From: Anaerotignum sp.
Lineage (GTDB): Bacteria; Bacillota; Clostridia; Lachnospirales; Anaerotignaceae
Reading direction: 5' to 3'
DNA: 64,000 nucleotides
Assembly: GCA_020024455.1 (NCBI GenBank)
Contig: JAHHTU010000006.1
Span: 1 to 64,000 of the forward strand
A program made the position numbers and the translations under genes. Positions 43,795 through 51,889 of the stretch are shown piece by piece; within the stretch, counting starts at the first letter, position 1, and every line of letters starts with the position of its first letter. The notes under the pieces were generated by a model that worked only from the letters and a program-made list of their open reading frames with translations, ran no database searches and was not told where the DNA came from.

Positions 43795-46041
43795 TCATTT
43801 TTTTGTATTTTTTCTCGTACTTTTTTGAACAGGTTGTGTTTTTAGTCGAAGTACAACCATACCCAAAGGCGGTACTTGGATACAGATACGATATGGTTGA
43901 TTATCCCATTGTTTTTTCTGGCTTTTGAGTGGTTTTTGATTGACCACCCCACTGCCGCCATATATTTGTGCATCGCTGTTGAACACTTCTTCGTAACTGC
44001 CTTCTGTCTGCACACCCAAATCAAATTGTAAATGTGGTTGTGGTGTAAAGTTACATACAAAATAGAGTGCTTGCCCTTTTTTGTCTTTTCGTACAAAGGA
44101 TACCACAGAACGCTCTTGGTCATCACAGGAAATCCATGTAAAGCCCATCGGGTCACTGTCCAATTCCCACATTGCGGCATTTTCCAAATACAATCTATTC
44201 AAATCTTTGTAGTATTTTTGCATTTGTTGATGGTCTTTGTATTGTAACAAATGCCAATCCAAACTCCTTGCCTCGCTCCATTCCTGAAACTGTGCAAATT
44301 CGCCACCCATAAACAAGAGCTTTTTCCCAGGGTGTCCATACATAAAGCCATATGCCAATCGCAAATTTGCATATTTTTGCCACAAATCCCCCGGCATTTT
44401 TCCAATCATGGCACTTTTTTCATGCACCACCTCATCATGGGACAACACCAATACAAATTGCTCAGAATATTGATATGCCATACCAAATGTCAAATTGTTA
44501 TGATGGTATTTTCTGTAAATCGGTTCTTTTTCCATATAAAACAGAAAATCATTCATCCAACCCATATTCCATTTCATGGTAAAGCCCAATCCGTTTGCAG
44601 AAACCGGTTTGGTTACCCCTTCCCAACAGGTAGACTCCTCTGCAATCATCATAGCATCAGGCACTTCTTTTGCAATCACAGCATTGAGATGTTTCAAAAA
44701 TTCCACCGCTTCCACATTCTCTCTGCCACCGTATGCATTGGGCAACCATTCGCCGTCATTTTTGCAAAAATCCAAATATAACATCGAAGCAACCGCATCT
44801 ACACGCAATCCGTCTATATGATATTCTTTCAACCAAAACAACGCATTTGCAATCAAGAAGTTGCTGACTTCTTTTCTGCCATAATTAAAGATATATGTCC
44901 CCCATTGTTTATGTTCTCCTTGTCTGGGGTCTTGATGCTCATATAATGCAGTACCATCAAAACGTCCCAATGCAAAGCCATCTTTCGGAAAATGTGCAGG
45001 TACCCAGTCCAAAATCACACCAATACCATTTTGATGACAACGGTCTATGAATTCCCGAAACATTTGCGGTGTGCCGTAACGGCTTGTGGGTGCATAATAC
45101 CCTGTCACTTGGTATCCCCAACTACCATCAAAAGGGTGTTCTGCAACAGGCAACAATTCAATATGCGTAAACCCCATCTCTTTGACATATGGAATGAGCT
45201 TGTCTGCCAATTCCGTATATGTCAAAAAGCGATTGCCTTCTTCTGTCACACGCATAAAAGAACCCAAATGCACTTCGTAAATATTCATGGGGGATTGCAA
45301 TATATTTCTTTTTTTGCGGGCAGTCAGCCACTTTCTGTCCTTCCAAGCATAACGCCCAATGTTGGCAATCACAGAGGCAGTATTCGGACGTAATTGTGCC
45401 GCAAATGCATAAGGGTCACATTTATCAACACTGCTGCCGTCTGCTTTGACAATATGAAATTTATACTGGTCACCGGCTGCCAAACCGGGAATAAACAATT
45501 CCCAAATACCGGAGTTACCCAACAAACGCATGGGGTGTCGTCTGCTGTCCCATTGATTGAAATTACCAATCACACTGACACTTTTTGCATTGGGTGCCCA
45601 AACCCCGAACGAAACACCTTTTGCCCCTTCAAATGTCTGCATATTTGCACCCAATTTTTGATAAATGTTATAATGTGTACCATGATTGAACAAATAACGG
45701 TCATACTCCGAAATGGTAGGGGAAAACGCATATGGGTCATATGTGCGCCATTTGTTTCCTTGTCCATCTTCACATTCCAAACGATAACGAAACCATTCTG
45801 TTTGCTCTGTGATGCACACTTCAAAAAAACCATCTTCATGTATTTTTTGCATGGGATATTTTTTCTTTTTTGTAATGGCATCTACCACCGTCACACGTTC
45901 TGCCGTTGGCAAAAATACACGCACAGCCAAAGCTTTCCCTGTTTTTGTTTCTATTTCATGCATACCCAACACGTGGTGCGGGTCAGTATGCGCTCCATGG
46001 ATAATGGAAAATACTTCGTTCAAATGTTGAATGGTCATCAT
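43795..46041 (-). CDS. glgB: 1,4-alpha-glucan branching enzyme
   Basis: A 748-residue GH13 enzyme that makes alpha-1,6 branches in glycogen. An N-terminal module (about 15-110), a CBM48 module (about 130-225) and the catalytic barrel are present. Catalytic residues are the nucleophile Asp in GLRVDAV (about 415), acid/base Glu in MMIAEESTCW (about 468) and the third Asp in LSHDEVVH. The start ATG at 46041 lies seven bases after AAGGAAGG; an ATG two codons earlier is too close to the site. No other glycogen gene is nearby, so it stands alone between the TolC-like gene and rpsU. Confidence 0.97.
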   Translation of the reverse strand: MMTIQHLNEVFSIIHGAHTDPHHVLGMHEIETKTGKALAVRVFLPTAERVTVVDAITKKKKYPMQKIHEDGFFEVCITEQTEWFRYRLECEDGQGNKWRTYDPYAFSPTISEYDRYLFNHGTHYNIYQKLGANMQTFEGAKGVSFGVWAPNAKSVSVIGNFNQWDSRRHPMRLLGNSGIWELFIPGLAAGDQYKFHIVKADGSSVDKCDPYAFAAQLRPNTASVIANIGRYAWKDRKWLTARKKRNILQSPMNIYEVHLGSFMRVTEEGNRFLTYTELADKLIPYVKEMGFTHIELLPVAEHPFDGSWGYQVTGYYAPTSRYGTPQMFREFIDRCHQNGIGVILDWVPAHFPKDGFALGRFDGTALYEHQDPRQGEHKQWGTYIFNYGRKEVSNFLIANALFWLKEYHIDGLRVDAVASMLYLDFCKNDGEWLPNAYGGRENVEAVEFLKHLNAVIAKEVPDAMMIAEESTCWEGVTKPVSANGLGFTMKWNMGWMNDFLFYMEKEPIYRKYHHNNLTFGMAYQYSEQFVLVLSHDEVVHEKSAMIGKMPGDLWQKYANLRLAYGFMYGHPGKKLLFMGGEFAQFQEWSEARSLDWHLLQYKDHQQMQKYYKDLNRLYLENAAMWELDSDPMGFTWISCDDQERSVVSFVRKDKKGQALYFVCNFTPQPHLQFDLGVQTEGSYEEVFNSDAQIYGGSGVVNQKPLKSQKKQWDNQPYRICIQVPPLGMVVLRLKTQPVQKSTRKNTKK

Positions 46042-46090
46042 TGGCATTCCTTCCTTTCGTTCTTGTTTTTTTACAAAAACACTTTCTTTT

Positions 46091-46096
46091 ATTATA
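46091..46096 (-). promoter_or_regulatory. possible -10 of the glgB promoter
   Basis: Minus-strand TATAAT directly downstream of the preceding terminator. The -35 (TTCTCT, 17 bases) falls in the terminator stem and is weak. Confidence 0.4.
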
Positions 46097-46102
46097 TCAT
46101 AA

Positions 46103-46152
46103 TCAAAAAAAGAAGAGAAATGATATTTTCCAAAAAATCTATCATTTCTCTT
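46103..46152 (-). terminator. terminator of the TolC-like gene
   Basis: AAGAGAAATGATA/TATCATTTCTCTT stem followed on the minus strand by CTTTTTTTGA, starting just after the stop codon. Confidence 0.9.
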
Positions 46153-46158
46153 GCTTAT

Positions 46159-47358
46159 TTATTGTGGCATATTGGCTGCCCCGCCACCTGCCAACAGTTC
46201 TGTATGTTCAAATTGATATATCTGCATATCATGTGCATATTCTAACTGCCGCAAGCCATTTTCTGCTTGGTCTACTGCCAAAGCTGCTTGGTCTAGCGTG
46301 ATGGGGATTGCATTTCCCGCACGCACATTCACAGATGCCGCACGATGTGCTGCCTGTGCCTGTTTGAGTGTTTCCTGCATGGCTTCATATTGGGACTCTA
46401 TTTGTGTGATGGTGGTATATGCATTGCGGATTGCCACTTCTTTATTCTGTTTTGCCGTTTTCAGACTTCTTTGTGCCTCAGAAAAACTATATTCTTTGCC
46501 GGCTTTTTCGCCACCGCTTGTTGTCCAAGTGAGATAATTTTTCCCAAATTTTGCATCTTCCACAGCTTGTTCCTGCAACTTGATGGTGTAATCGGTATTG
46601 AGCTTATTGAAAACATATTGCTCCATGGTTTGTGTCATGGTATATGGCACATATTCCGCATCATACACCAATGTGAATGTTTCATGCTGTTCTGCACCAA
46701 TCAGTTGATAAAATGCCGCATATTCTTGTTGTAATGCCAATTCCAGCTTTACGGTGTCAAACTCTGATTGCTGATATTCATGCTGTAAATTTTGCAATTC
46801 ATAATTGCTGAGCATACCCAATTTATTTTTCAACATTCCTTGTTCATACAGTTTCTTTTTTAACTGTGTATCTTTCTTTTTCAACGCCAATGCACTTTCA
46901 TCGCTCAATATGGAGGTAAACTGATTTTTGACAGAGGCTTCCAATGTCAATTTTGTCAATTCTTCGGCATATTTATTTTTTGTCATATTACTGCTGATAT
47001 TTTGTATCGAAGAATAAATGCCATAAATTTGTGGGTCTACCCATTGTTGGTAGGAGGCAGACGGCACACTAAAAGAGCCTGTAATATCCCAAATATCCTC
47101 TTTCAGTTTTTGGAGATATTCTGCTTGGTCGCTACTGCCACGCAAATCCATACTGTTTTTCTTCGCCATATCCACAGCCATATCCAATGTCAATGCATTT
47201 TCAGGCAATTCCTTTTGTTTTTTGATGTCTGATGCCTCTGTATTGACGGTTGTTTTTTCTGTATTTACGGTTGTTTCTGTTTGTGCCGCAAAAGCCGTCG
47301 TAGAGAGCAACAATACTGCCAACATTGTTGCCAATGCTTGGTATACTTTTCTTTTCAT
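46159..47358 (-). CDS. secreted TolC-family (outer-membrane-efflux-like) protein
   Basis: A 399-residue protein with a signal peptide (RKVYQALATMLAVLLLSTTAFA, cleaved near AFA-AQT). The mature part is almost entirely helical with two long coiled-coil hairpins, the OEP/TolC repeat pattern (ALTLDMAVDMAKKNSMDL at the start of repeat one; ARQ-like AAHRAASVNVRAGNAIPITLDQAALAVDQAENGL near the end). In a monoderm cell TolC cannot span an outer membrane, so a cell-wall or surface role is likely. The ATG at 47358 follows GGGAGG. It has an extended -10 promoter and its own terminator and lies downstream of the stalk-domain surface protein. Confidence 0.82.
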   Translation of the reverse strand: MKRKVYQALATMLAVLLLSTTAFAAQTETTVNTEKTTVNTEASDIKKQKELPENALTLDMAVDMAKKNSMDLRGSSDQAEYLQKLKEDIWDITGSFSVPSASYQQWVDPQIYGIYSSIQNISSNMTKNKYAEELTKLTLEASVKNQFTSILSDESALALKKKDTQLKKKLYEQGMLKNKLGMLSNYELQNLQHEYQQSEFDTVKLELALQQEYAAFYQLIGAEQHETFTLVYDAEYVPYTMTQTMEQYVFNKLNTDYTIKLQEQAVEDAKFGKNYLTWTTSGGEKAGKEYSFSEAQRSLKTAKQNKEVAIRNAYTTITQIESQYEAMQETLKQAQAAHRAASVNVRAGNAIPITLDQAALAVDQAENGLRQLEYAHDMQIYQFEHTELLAGGGAANMPQ

Positions 47359-47387
47359 GCATTCCAACCTCCCTTATATTACTGCCA

Positions 47388-47393
47388 ATTATA
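47388..47393 (-). promoter_or_regulatory. extended -10 promoter of the TolC-like gene
   Basis: Minus-strand TGCTATAAT (TGnTATAAT) with TATAAT at 47388-47393, 29 bases upstream of the start codon; the -35 is weak, as is common with extended -10 elements. Confidence 0.55.
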
Positions 47394-47454
47394 GCATATT
47401 CCTTATAAAAATACAGCAACTTAATCATTTCTTAAAACAATTTTCATACAAAAC

Positions 47455-47483
47455 AAAAAGAGAGTCCGTAAAGACTCTCTTTA
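47455..47483 (-). terminator. terminator of the stalk-domain surface protein gene
   Basis: AAAGAGAGTC/GGACTCTCTTT stem, short loop, followed on the minus strand by TTTGTTTTG. Confidence 0.88.
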
Positions 47484-47525
47484 TTGTTTGAGCATAAGTA
47501 TTCGTTTTTATGAAAAACGATAAAA

Positions 47526-49952
47526 TTATTTAGAACCGTTCAATGTAGCTGTTTTTGTAGCTGCATCCCATGTGATGTCAGCAACACCCAAAGCAACACC
47601 CAAGTCTCTCATAGGCAAGAATGCTCTGCCAACGCCGTTTTCTTCTTTGATTTCAACAGCGGAGCTTGTAGGAACAGGTGCACCATTGAGGTACATTGTT
47701 TTCTGACCAACTGTCATAGTGATTACTTTGCTACCGTACATAACTGTAGCTGTTCTAGCTTCACCATTCCAGATTACGTTTTCGTTAGGGATACCCAAAG
47801 CTTTTGCAACTGCTCTTACTGGCAACATTGTGTAGTTAGAAGCGCTGATGTAAGCAGCAACGTCCAATTCTACTTTTGTTTCGCCGGAGAACAAGTATTT
47901 TTCGCCAACAGGTACTACAACTTTTGTTGTGAAGGAATCAGCATCTTCTCTACCAGCTGTTACGATGTTTACGAAACCAGCTTTAGCTGTTGTGCTGTAG
48001 AAATCTTCGTTGATGTCTTCGATGCAGTTTACTTCATGTTTGTTGCTCAAAAGCATACCCAATACTTTTTCACCCAAGTAAGCGGAACCGCCTGTTACTC
48101 GGTTATTTGTATCATCATAAGTAGCTTTTTCACCCAGCATTGTAGGAGAGTATACTTCCAAATCGTAAGCACCAGCAGGCAATGCTCTGTTCATGAACAA
48201 TGTCATGTCAGAAACTGTTACAGATGCAACTTCGTCATCGGATCTCTTATCTACATCAAATTCGATAACGCCTTTTGTTGTTTTTACGTTTTTCACTTCC
48301 AAACCGCTTTTTTCATCAGCAGTTACTTTTGCATCATCATCAAAGCTGATTTTGTCCAAAGATACTGCGAATTTTGTTGTTTTATCCCACAAACCAGCTT
48401 CTGCTTCTGTGATTGTTACATTTGTAGGGATTTTTGTTTGTCTGTAATCGATTTTCAGGTCGTTTTGTTCTGCTTTTACTGTGAAAGGTTTTACAAATTT
48501 TGCAATTTTCACTTCTTGAGTTTCTACTGCATCGCCTTCCAATTTCAATGTTACATCGCCTTCGAAGTTAGGGTCAGCAACCAATACCAATTCGAATGTC
48601 AATTCGGATTTGTCTTTTGTATCATCTGTATCTTTCCATGTTCTTTTTGCGAATGTCAATGTTTCGTAATCGCCTTTTTTGTAAGCTTCTTCAAAGAATG
48701 TTTGCTCATTACTACCACCTGCAATAGCTACATTCTCAAAGTTAGCATTGTTTACATCAGTAACATAAACACCTTCAGGCAATGTCAATGTGAAGTCTTT
48801 TTTATCGTCCCAAGCACCGGGGAAAGATTCTTTGATTGTTACTTCCAAAGATTTGTGGTCGCTGCTGTCTGTGATACCATCGTTGTCTACGTTTACACCG
48901 CTGTAAATTACAGGCAGGTCAGCATCTTTATCTACGCTCATTGTTACAGCATTGTCGATTGCTTTTGCAACTTCAACAGATACTGTATCGTTACCTGTTA
49001 CATAGATTTTCATTGTAGCTGTTGCATCAGCTTTTGCATTTGTAGCTTCTACATTCAAGCCTTCGAATGTCCATGTGTCTACATTGCTTAAGTTAGATGC
49101 AAAAGCACTCAAATCAGAAAATTCAATGATCAATTCTTCTTCATCAAATGTAGCATTGGATTTGTTCAAAACCAATTGATTTGTACCATCTGTCAATTTT
49201 GCAAAAGTTGTGCCATCTGTGGTTTCCACAAATTCGAAACCGCTGTTCAGTTTCAATTTGATTTCACCTTTTGGATTGCTCAAATCGAATACGTTGTCCA
49301 TGTTACCAACTGTGGATTTCAATTTTACATCTTCGATTGAAGCAGCTTCTTCAACTGCGATGTCTTTCAATTTTTTGGTAGAAGCACTCAAACCTTTGCC
49401 TTCTACTGTTGCGTATACCAAGTCGTCGCCGCCGTTGATTGTGAAATCATCGGAAGAAACGGATACGGTTGCTTTTTTGCCTTTGGAAGTAGAGTCCATT
49501 GTAGATTTCAAATTAACTACAATGATGTCATCTTGTAACAAGTATTGGTTGGAATCGCCACTAGCATAGTTGTTTGTTACTTCGATTTCTACTTCATCTT
49601 CTTTGTCGGTCACGTTTGTGATAACATTTGTTGTCACACCTTTTGTTGTGCCATAGTAGTCTTTTACAGTTACATTGGGTTTTTGTGTAAAATCAGCATT
49701 GTCCAATGTTACAGTAAATTTTACTGTATCATTATAACTTGTTGTAAAATCTGCTGTATTTACTGTCAATTTCAATTCTGGACCGCTAACTACTTTATTG
49801 TGAGTGTTGGTGATTTCATCAACTGTGTAGTTTTTGGAACCAACTACTTTGGCTGTGGTTTTCAGGTCCAAACCATCTTTAGCAAATGCAGTTGCAGGCA
49901 CCAAAGATGTCACCATAGCCGCAGCCATTACCATGGAAATTAATTTTTTCAT
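47526..49952 (-). CDS. secreted surface protein with C-terminal copper-amine-oxidase-like stalk domain
   Basis: An 808-residue exported protein, possibly an S-layer or other major surface protein. Signal peptide MKKLISMVMAAAMVTSLVPATAFA. The centre is a series of beta-rich, Asp/Lys/Thr-rich segments of about 90-100 residues (VKFTVTLDNADF, VEVAKAIDNAVT, KDFTLTLPEGVYVTDV, TKFAVSLDKISFDD) that may be degenerate Ig-like repeats. The last 115 residues (YTMLPVRAVAKALG, AFLPMRDLGVALG, ITWDAATKTATLNG) form the copper-amine-oxidase N-domain-like module common on Clostridial surface proteins, often a wall-anchoring or stalk unit. The ATG at 49952 follows AAAGGAGG. Strong codon bias would fit high expression. 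No SLH domain was seen. Confidence 0.78.
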   Translation of the reverse strand: MKKLISMVMAAAMVTSLVPATAFAKDGLDLKTTAKVVGSKNYTVDEITNTHNKVVSGPELKLTVNTADFTTSYNDTVKFTVTLDNADFTQKPNVTVKDYYGTTKGVTTNVITNVTDKEDEVEIEVTNNYASGDSNQYLLQDDIIVVNLKSTMDSTSKGKKATVSVSSDDFTINGGDDLVYATVEGKGLSASTKKLKDIAVEEAASIEDVKLKSTVGNMDNVFDLSNPKGEIKLKLNSGFEFVETTDGTTFAKLTDGTNQLVLNKSNATFDEEELIIEFSDLSAFASNLSNVDTWTFEGLNVEATNAKADATATMKIYVTGNDTVSVEVAKAIDNAVTMSVDKDADLPVIYSGVNVDNDGITDSSDHKSLEVTIKESFPGAWDDKKDFTLTLPEGVYVTDVNNANFENVAIAGGSNEQTFFEEAYKKGDYETLTFAKRTWKDTDDTKDKSELTFELVLVADPNFEGDVTLKLEGDAVETQEVKIAKFVKPFTVKAEQNDLKIDYRQTKIPTNVTITEAEAGLWDKTTKFAVSLDKISFDDDAKVTADEKSGLEVKNVKTTKGVIEFDVDKRSDDEVASVTVSDMTLFMNRALPAGAYDLEVYSPTMLGEKATYDDTNNRVTGGSAYLGEKVLGMLLSNKHEVNCIEDINEDFYSTTAKAGFVNIVTAGREDADSFTTKVVVPVGEKYLFSGETKVELDVAAYISASNYTMLPVRAVAKALGIPNENVIWNGEARTATVMYGSKVITMTVGQKTMYLNGAPVPTSSAVEIKEENGVGRAFLPMRDLGVALGVADITWDAATKTATLNGSK

Positions 49953-50006
49953 GGGTTTCATTCCTCCTTTTATTTTGTTCATTCGTTTTTTGCGTTCGTT
50001 TTATAA

Positions 50007-50183
50007 TTATACAACGAAAAGCATTTCGCTCTGTTCCTCCGCTGCATCTTTCGCCCGTTTGGGCATTCCGTCCACATTGTTGGTTTCTTCTCCCCATTCT
50101 GTGAAGTTGCCATCGCCGTTTCTGTCTTGCACCGCCCGCTTGTAAGCTGCAACAAGACGCACAGGAGTTACTTTGCATGATTA
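50007..50183 (-). pseudogene. possible C-terminal remnant of an unknown gene
   Basis: An open frame upstream of the surface-protein gene encodes about 55 residues ending in a stop at 50007-50009: VTPVRLVAAYKRAVQDR, then NGDGNFTEWGEE, then a Lys/Glu-rich end with MLFVV. The DxNxDGxxxxxE part resembles an EF-hand loop. No ATG or ribosome site precedes it and a stop codon lies just upstream in frame. Its codons (CGG, GCG) and base composition are GC-richer than the flanks. It looks like the end of a lost or transferred gene, though a short functional peptide cannot be excluded. Confidence 0.4.
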
Positions 50184-50284
50184 TGATAACAGTCCACGTC
50201 ATAATTGGCAAGAGATTTTTTTTAATTGTAATATAACTGTAATTTTGGGGGGTGTTTTTGTAATTTTGGTGAAACATTCCCCAC

Positions 50285-50339
50285 TTTTCCACAGACTTAT
50301 CCACAGCTTGTGGATAACTTTTGTGGAATTTGTGGATTT
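50285..50339. promoter_or_regulatory. cluster of five DnaA-box-like sites
   Basis: TTTTCCACA (50285-50293), TTATCCACA (50297-50305), TGTGGATAA (50309-50317), TGTGGAATT (50322-50330) and TGTGGATTT (50331-50339). The second and third are exact consensus DnaA boxes in opposite orientation forming a palindrome. No dnaA, dnaN or rpmH is nearby, so this is probably not oriC; a DnaA-titrating or regulatory cluster, or a plasmid/phage-derived origin fragment, are possibilities. Confidence 0.75.
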
Positions 50340-50427
50340 TTTTTGCTTTTTGTATGTTGGTACGCAATGGGACTTTTTTCTGTTTACGTTGACAGCACAA
50401 AACAACAAACAGAAAGGAGCTTTGCAA

Positions 50428-51216
50428 ATGGCTACATTTACAACAAACTATGATTTGATTAAACCGGGAAACGATGACTACTATGATATTGCGGACTTCA
50501 ACGAAAATATGGACGCAATCGACGGGCAGCTTTCTCTGACGGAGCAGGAGGTGACAAGAGTAAAAGAGGAATTGGAAGAACTCAAAAGCGGCATGGGACA
50601 AAACGAAAGCTTGTCCGCCATTGAGAGAAAAATCGGCAATCATACCGACCAAACCAATACCACATTATTTGGGGCAATCGCCACACACAAAAAAGCAACC
50701 GATACCACCGACAGAAAAATCGGCAATGCCACCGACCAGTCCACAAACACATTGTTTGGGCTTTTGAAAACATTACAAACACAACGGAAACTTTATCGTT
50801 ACAGCAAAACCGAAAAAAAATTGGAGTATCGGGATATTACCGTTTTTGAGAATAGCGACAACTACCAATTCAAAATACATTCCTTCCATGCAAAATATGA
50901 TGGCAGTATTCATGTAAAACTGGCTATGAGTGGTTTGGAAAAAGCACTGCATCTTTATATTGCGGATTTTGCAAATACAGCTTTGTTTGAGCTTGCAGAT
51001 AAAAGCTCTGTTCCACCCCACTTATATTTGGATACAAACTCCGCAGTATATAAACAAACCTTGCATGATGAAAGCACACATGGACGTACAACCGTTTGCG
51101 ATATTGTGCTACCTGTACAAGCCGGACACATTTATCATTTTGTTACCAACGGGTTTCCATATGCATATACCACAATATCTTCTTTCGAGCTGTTTTATAC
51201 CGAAGAAATGGTTTGA
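50428..51216 (+). CDS. orphan phage tail-like protein
   Basis: A 262-residue protein. The N-terminal 32 residues (TFTTNYDLIKPG, then DDYYDIADFNENMDAID) match a module common at the start of phage tail and receptor-binding proteins of Gram-positive phages. A coiled coil follows (about 33-55). Two copies of a 29-residue linker (IERKIGNHTDQTNTTLFG and TDRKIGNATDQSTNTLFG) come next; at DNA level they are near-copies 87 bases apart. The C-terminal 150 residues form an unrecognised beta-rich domain. The ATG follows AAAGGAG. No other phage gene is nearby, so it may be a domesticated tail gene or prophage relic that is still intact. Confidence 0.7.
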   Translation: MATFTTNYDLIKPGNDDYYDIADFNENMDAIDGQLSLTEQEVTRVKEELEELKSGMGQNESLSAIERKIGNHTDQTNTTLFGAIATHKKATDTTDRKIGNATDQSTNTLFGLLKTLQTQRKLYRYSKTEKKLEYRDITVFENSDNYQFKIHSFHAKYDGSIHVKLAMSGLEKALHLYIADFANTALFELADKSSVPPHLYLDTNSAVYKQTLHDESTHGRTTVCDIVLPVQAGHIYHFVTNGFPYAYTTISSFELFYTEEMV

Positions 51217-51221
51217 AAATC

Positions 51222-51256
51222 AAAAAAGTGTCCTCACATTCGGACACTTTTTCTTT
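51222..51256. terminator. bidirectional terminator after the phage tail-like gene
   Basis: AAAAAGTGTCC/GGACACTTTTT stem with an eight-base loop and runs on both sides, between convergent genes. Confidence 0.88.
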
Positions 51257-51490
51257 TTACCAAGATTTCCCCATCTGCATGGCAATATCCATCAATTCCG
51301 TTACCATAGCATATTTTTCGTCTTCATCTTGTATGCGTTCCATGGTTTCTGCATCATTATCAAAGCTGACCACCAATTCTCCGTAAACATTGCAAAAATC
51401 AGCCTGCCAATCTTCTTCCATATCTTTGTATTTTCTCAAATGATAGCAAATTTCGCTCAAATCTTGAAATGTATATGTGTCATGTATCAT
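51257..51490 (-). CDS. hypothetical small acidic protein
   Basis: A 77-residue acidic protein of unknown family (TYTFQDLSEICYHLRKYK at the start; AMVTELMDIAMQMGKSW at the end). It has no membrane segment. The ATG at 51490 follows AAGGTGG; an extended -10-like TGGTATACT lies about 28 bases upstream. It is a single-gene unit. Nothing in the sequence tells its role. Confidence 0.6.
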   Translation of the reverse strand: MIHDTYTFQDLSEICYHLRKYKDMEEDWQADFCNVYGELVVSFDNDAETMERIQDEDEKYAMVTELMDIAMQMGKSW

Positions 51491-51641
51491 ACCACTCAAC
51501 CACCTTTTCTGTTTTGATGATAGTATACCAAAAATCCGCCATATAAAAAAGGGATATCCAAACTTTCTTTTACATCTGTCATTTTGCGTATAAAACAATA
51601 CCCAACCAACCACTCTAAAAATAATATTATAAATTTTTAAT

Positions 51642-51670
51642 TTGCTTTTTCTGCCACAATATGCTAGACT
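51642..51670 (+). promoter_or_regulatory. promoter of the Mn2+ riboswitch transcript
   Basis: TTGCTT (51642-51647) and TAGACT (51665-51670) with a 17-base spacer and an upstream TG giving an extended -10 (TGCTAGACT). Confidence 0.65.
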
Positions 51671-51680
51671 AAACGGGAAT

Positions 51681-51808
51681 AAAAGGGAGTAGCTTATGCA
51701 TTGGCTGCATTGTTAGCGTTCGTCATCTCAGTGTATTCACACTCGGGCGTTATCCAAATACAAAGAAACTGTTTTGATGGTATTCTTTCTATGAGAAGCA
51801 AGACTTTT
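51681..51808 (+). ncRNA. yybP-ykoY (Mn2+) riboswitch
   Basis: The ends match the family closely: AAAAGGGAGTAGC at 51681-51693 and GCAAGACTTTT at 51798-51808, which pair to form P1. The interior contains the CATCTCAGTG and GGGCGTTATCC stretches with short hairpins. This RNA class binds Mn2+ and commonly controls Mn2+ exporters and P-type ATPases. The terminator stem overlaps the 3' strand of P1, so Mn2+ binding should prevent termination and turn the gene on. Confidence 0.88.
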
Positions 51809-51858
51809 ATTGCATCATTTTATGTTTATGGCATAGATGCAATAGAAGTCTTTTTTTA
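51801..51858 (+). terminator. riboswitch-controlled terminator upstream of the P-type ATPase
   Basis: AGACTTTTATTGCATC pairs with GATGCAATAGAAGTCT, followed by TTTTTTT. The 5' strand shares AGACTTTT with the riboswitch P1, making the two structures mutually exclusive. Confidence 0.85.
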
Positions 51859-51889
51859 TTTGCATCTATACACAGAAAGGGGTTTTTTT

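Noticed and set aside
48036..49091. 351-codon plus-strand frame opposite the surface protein gene
   Set aside because: Extremely rich in Cys, Phe and Tyr without domains; a shadow of the biased codons on the minus strand.
50285..50339. Chromosomal replication origin
   Set aside because: The DnaA boxes are convincing, but there is no dnaA, dnaN, rpmH or gyrB, and gene orientation does not switch in the manner expected at oriC.
50428..51216. Part of an intact prophage
   Set aside because: No integrase, capsid, terminase, holin or att-like repeats were seen nearby; only one tail-like gene is present.
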